Source: Dunaliella salina
Taxonomy: Eukaryota; Chlorophyta; Chlorophyceae; Chlamydomonadales; Dunaliellaceae
Reading direction: 5' to 3'
Length of the DNA stretch: 32,744 nucleotides
NCBI GenBank assembly: GCA_002284615.2
Contig: MU069470.1
Span: 239,331 to 272,074 of the forward strand
Below are positions 29,293-32,744 of the stretch, one piece after another. Position 1 is the first letter of the stretch; the number at the start of each line of letters is the position of its first letter. Below the pieces are notes generated by a model that saw nothing but the letters and a program-made list of their open reading frames with translations, was not told the DNA's origin and searched no databases. The position numbers and the translations under genes are program-made.

Positions 29293-30473
29293 TGGGCATC
29301 AGGGCAGGAGAGTAGGGCAAATGTGGCAGCTGGAGTTCTTATACTCCAAGGGAGGGAAGAAAAGGTCACTCACTGGGCACCACCCATCCCCCCAAAAGTG
29401 CTCGCACTCTTGTTTTACATGCCACCCTGTGTGTTTCCTGTCCAGTCTGACTTACAGATCACCCTGGCTGCATGATCTCTTATATGCGACGCTGCCCCTA
29501 ATCTCATTGCTGGGGGCCTCAAAATAGGGATTATCTTGGCCAATTTGGCGTGTAAGAGATTTTCCTGAGCTTCCCTGGCCACACCCCCCTCCCCCAATTT
29601 ATCGTCCGCTGTCCTGTTCTTAATTACAAAAAGCACAACCTTGCACAACATGCTTTAGAAATTTTGGCTCAGCATGTGTGTGCTCAGGTGCCCTAAAAGG
29701 GCTAAAGGGCCTAGTGTAGAGAGTTACATGAGATTTCCAACCCGAGCCGTTTTGTTAGACGCAGATGTGTAGCAGCAACATAGCAGGCAATATCACAAAA
29801 AGAATGGTGACAATCAGTGGTCTGGCAGAGTCAGGTTGGGCAAGCGCTTGGATTCCCTACCGAGCTGTGACCAGGTTTAGATCCTGCGCTTGGTGCCAAA
29901 GTAGAAAGAAGTGTCGACAAAAGCTTTCCACGCCGCTCATTTCAATCTTGGCACCGTGTCTTGATGCAAAAGCTGACCATAAAAATCAAAGCAGTCCAAA
30001 GTTGCAAGCTGTCGGGACCCTTTAGGACTCCAGGGCAGATCCATATTGACGTGTCCCTCTGTTTCGGTCACCCAAAATGTGATGTGTGATTCCTTTGAAT
30101 GCACAGGGCCAAATGCTTGTGCTCAGAGCGCTGCTTGGAGTAAACCCTTGTCACCTTGAACAACACCCTCCACCACGCAGGCCGCAAAGTAATTAGGGAC
30201 ATTCAGCTATCTGAACCCATTAGTTCCGGGCTCATTTTCCACCAGATATCTTATAAAAGGCATTGGATTTGAGCAAGCATTGCCTCTCGCTTGAAGGACT
30301 TTTGACTGTTATGACTCCCCTTCCTTTCTGCAAATGCCTGTACTTCCTTACAGAGTGGTGGAGTCTGCTTCGCGCAAAAACAAGGCGCTTCAAGGGTAGT
30401 GCAAAAGGAGCTCTGCTTGATTCCATGCAATCCTTTCAACCAGCTGATGGTCTGGTTGTGAGCATATCAACAC
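29293..30473. other. Long intron or unresolved region of the - strand gene
   Basis: No exon could be placed with confidence. A frame at 29613-29456 (-) has plausible splice edges (AACAG and GTAAGT) but the wrong phase for both neighbours. Confidence 0.5.
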
Positions 30474-30597
30474 CTGTTCAGGTTCCATTTGAGATCCAAC
30501 ATCACTTTGTTTCTGTGTGACATTGCAACCAGCTCTCAGATGACAAGGTGGGAAACTTGGATCCCTGCTGCCCCTCCGTTCAAACATGCTTTCAATC
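30474..30597 (-). CDS. - strand gene exon (IESMFERRGSRDP...)
   Basis: This exon of 1 nt plus 41 codons, between CTGTATCAG and GTGTTG, encodes IESMFERRGSRDPSFPPCHL then RAGCNVTQKQ and SDVGSQMEPEQ. The opening base completes an Arg codon begun by the AG that ends the exon at 30709-31045. No known domain is present. Confidence 0.65.
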
Positions 30598-30708
30598 CTG
30601 ATACAGGTAGTGTCCACAACATCAGGTGGGAAAGCAAAAGAGCTCTGAAGTGCCCAGTCAGAAGGAACATGCGTCAAGCTTGTGCACTTGGTGCCCAACA
30701 TGTGTTAC

Positions 30709-30935
30709 CTGTGGGCAGAGAAGGCGTGTGCCTCCAGGTCCGCCGGCGTCTCAAAGTGACAAGTTTGTTGCTCCAAGCTGGATGCGATAGGTAGCTGGAT
30801 GGAATGTGTGGGTTGCTCAAGGCCTGGAGTGGCAACAGGTGCTGTGCAGCAATGGGGGAAGGGGCAGTACATGGGCAGAAAGCTGCCTGAGGCTGCTTGC
30901 TGAGGTTTCTGAGGCACTGTTTGAGTCTTGCTGGA

Positions 30936-30972
<37 letters not shown>

Positions 30973-31045
30973 GAGTTCATGTGCTGCTGTCCCCTTGCCT
31001 GATGCTTGAGGTAAAAAGGCTTCACCCCCTCACTGCCCCTGACTA
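30709..31045 (-). CDS. - strand gene exon with poly-Gln and C2H2-like zinc finger
   Basis: This exon of 2 nt, 111 codons and 2 nt lies between GTTACACAG and GTAACA. It encodes VRGSEGVKPFYLKHQARG, a run of about twelve Gln, a Ser/Thr/Gln linker, then MYCPFPHCCTAPV and, about 30 residues later, FETPADLEAHAFSAH. C-x4-C plus L-x2-H-x4-H fits a C2H2 finger with an unusually long loop. The Gln run is coded by CAG repeats (30935-30972), so its length may vary between strains. The phases match both neighbouring exons. Confidence 0.75.
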
Positions 31046-31126
31046 CTGTGTAACACACATGTTGCTCTTGCTTGCCGGGCAGCCCCCTGTGCACCAGCTT
31101 GTGCTTGCCATTTTGAGGACCCATAC

Positions 31127-31244
31127 CGCTGGCCGTCAGGAATGGCTGCTTAGCTGCTGCGGCACCGGCCCTTCCGGCGTCCCCCATGTTTTTGGCACGG
31201 GTCAGGAGAAGGTGGGCGGTGTCATTGTCTGGGTGCCGGGGTCT
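31127..31244 (-). CDS. - strand gene exon (RPRHPDNDTAHLLLTR...)
   Basis: This exon of 39 codons plus 1 nt, between GAACGCAG and GTATGG, encodes RPRHPDNDTAHLLLTRAKNM followed by an Ala/Gly-rich stretch ending QPFLTAS. An intron of only about 80 bases separates it from 31045. Phase 0 upstream fits the exon at 31599-31735. Confidence 0.7.
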
Positions 31245-31598
31245 CTGCGTTCAAGGGGACAGGAGACAGGGCATCAGTAGGGAAAAAAGAAAACAAAAGA
31301 CTCGACTGCCACAATGTTCTTGAGGTGCAAGTGGGGGGCCTTAGAATGAGGCACAAGCAAAAGAAAAAGACGGAAGAAGAGGGTGACAAGCAACCCTGTC
31401 ACACTTGAAGCCATGCTAAGCTTCCAATGCTCATCACTACATTTGTGCAAATTGCACTTACATGGCCCTTAGCACGTCCCTCCAAAAAGGCTTGGACATG
31501 CAATATTGCATTGACCTCAAGGACATGCCTGCCTCACTGTTATAGGTATATAAGTGAAGGTTTGCAACGCCAGCTGATGAGCAACAAGGGGAGCGCAC

Positions 31599-31735
31599 CA
31601 AGTGGCCCACGAAATGCGCGACCAGCTTCACTGCTGTGGGGGTGTGACTGATGCAGCGTGGGATGGGGCAGTGCAGCTGGAACGCCCCTGAGGCCTGAGC
31701 AGCAGCGGCGGCAGCAGCCTCAAGCGTGCGCTCCC
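31599..31735 (-). CDS. - strand gene exon with C2H2-like zinc finger; most upstream exon seen
   Basis: This exon of 2 nt plus 45 codons follows TTGTTGCAG. It encodes ERTLE, an Ala run, then HCPIPRCISHTPTAVKLVAH and FVGHL, and ends at a GTGCGC donor. C-x4-C-x12-H-x3-H is a C2H2-type finger. The gene must start further right, at or beyond the window edge. The C-P-x-x-x-C pattern recurs at 30709-31045, supporting a single multi-finger nuclear protein. Its function is unknown. Confidence 0.75.
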
Positions 31736-32677
31736 CTGCAACAAGGCAATCAAAAGTTGAAAATGCCATACCACATGCTGCTGGGCATGTTGGATTCTGA
31801 ATAATGATCATTCCCGAATGCGTACAATTGTGGGGTTCCTGCTGTTTCCTTGTGCAGCGGGCATCTGCAGCGACAAAAGACCTCTGACAAGCGCCTTACG
31901 TTGCTATTGAACAAGAGAAGTCCTCTTCAGCAAGATCATGAAGATTTAATACCTCTGTCAATTGGAGATTGCAGCATTGGCAAAACGAGCACAGAACATG
32001 TGCCACATTCATCTCAGGAGTCAGGGGCGTGCCATGGGTGAGGCTGGCCGTCTTTTGGTGCCCTATCACAGCATGCAGCAGCTTTCCATGCCCTTATGAG
32101 CTAGAAGAAGCTTCCTATCATCAACGCCACACCTCTGCGGAAAAGGTGCATGGAGGTGGCCAAAGCATCTGTCAGGTGTGTGCCGTGCATGTGTGCCCAC
32201 CAATCTCCTCCCTTGCATGCCATCCTGCATGAGCATATGTACACAATTTCCAGCCTCTCAGGCCTTGCAGAGTACACCACAGAGCAAGCACAATCACAGG
32301 GTGGGCACTCCTTGCTTCAACACACGCTTTAAAAGCAAGCTCTTACAAACCCCTGAAGGCAAACGTGGCCTAAACAAAAGTGTGTGGAGGTGCGTTGCAT
32401 CCAAGCTCCATCCCCTTGGTCTCTTACGTGCAGCTTGCCCAAGCAACTGAACGAAATTCCTTTAAAAAATCCTCAAAATCTCACAGAGCGTGTCCAATGT
32501 CAGTGCCTATTAGCCGCTCCCTTGAAATGGCAAAATGCAAACTGCAAATTTTGGAATGAAACCATGTGGTTTTAGTTTTGAGTGTTCGACTCTCAGCTTT
32601 TTTCTGCATGGCAATATTATGTTAGTGTGAGTTTATGGACCTGATCTTTGGATAAGCCAAATTCATACATAAAAATG
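31736..32677. other. No gene recognised; probable upstream intron of the - strand gene
   Basis: Short frames on both strands lack family matches and paired splice sites. If the gene continues, its earlier exons are outside the window. Confidence 0.5.
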
Positions 32678-32682
32678 TGTTT

Positions 32683-32744
<62 letters not shown>
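32678..32744 (+). repeat. (GT)n microsatellite at window edge
   Basis: A GT run of more than 30 units closes the window. Its full length is unknown. Confidence 0.95.

Noticed and set aside
29456..29613. Possible exon of the - strand gene (AREAQENLLHAKLAKIIPIL...)
   Set aside because: Splice edges look good (GTAAGT donor), but its start and end phases fit neither the exon at 30474-30597 nor that at 28618-28939.

Overview
The window looks like nuclear DNA of a green alga (Chlorophyta, possibly a chlorophycean). Exons are short and GC-balanced, introns are long and full of microsatellites and minisatellites, an interstitial tract of plant/algal telomere repeat (TTTAGGG/CCCTAAA) is present, and there are nested transposons. 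The genus cannot be fixed from sequence alone. Both window edges fall inside (AC)n/(GT)n microsatellites, and one N lies in an (AG)n tract at 18518.

Region 1 (1-6900, + strand): the 3' half of a flap endonuclease 1 (FEN1) gene. Five exons (50-196, 1323-1451, 2956-3084, 5195-5279, 6476-6564) join in phase and encode the last metal-binding Asp, the helix-hairpin-helix, the C-terminal core, the PCNA-binding box and a basic tail. Its introns hold decayed tandem copies of the neighbouring exon edges together with their splice sites. They also hold a telomeric tract, a 51-bp minisatellite array and a long (GT)n.

Region 2 (about 6997-15955, - strand): a decayed Ty3/Gypsy chromovirus (RT, RNase H, integrase, GPY/F module, chromodomain). 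It is split between RNase H and integrase by a second element (8682-14321, flanked by AGAGCA). The second element encodes a disordered N-terminus with two NLS-like repeats, a PHD finger, a chromo-like strip, a domain resembling an adenine-methyltransferase fold, RNase H, a CCHC knuckle and a PD-(D/E)XK-like nuclease. No reverse transcriptase was recognised in it. It is itself split by a 421-bp hAT-like MITE (11622-12042) with a perfect 8-bp target duplication.

Region 3 (about 15960-20930): mostly without recognisable genes. It holds a second, 5'-truncated copy of the PHD/RNase H/nuclease element (about 18585-19937, + strand) with an (AG)n tract at its broken end.

Region 4 (20940-31735, - strand): a multi-exon host gene read from high to low coordinates. 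At least thirteen exons were found, most adjacent pairs in matching splice phase. They encode C2H2-like zinc fingers, a poly-Gln run, helical segments, a basic NLS and a long Ala/Lys/Glu/Ser repeat C-terminus. Its introns show the same behaviour as FEN1: acceptor plus exon start are tandemly copied upstream of several exons, once also as an inverted copy that forms a long hairpin. This recurrent duplication of exon-intron junctions in two unrelated genes, and the RT-less PHD/methylase-like/RNase H/nuclease element, are the two most notable signals.
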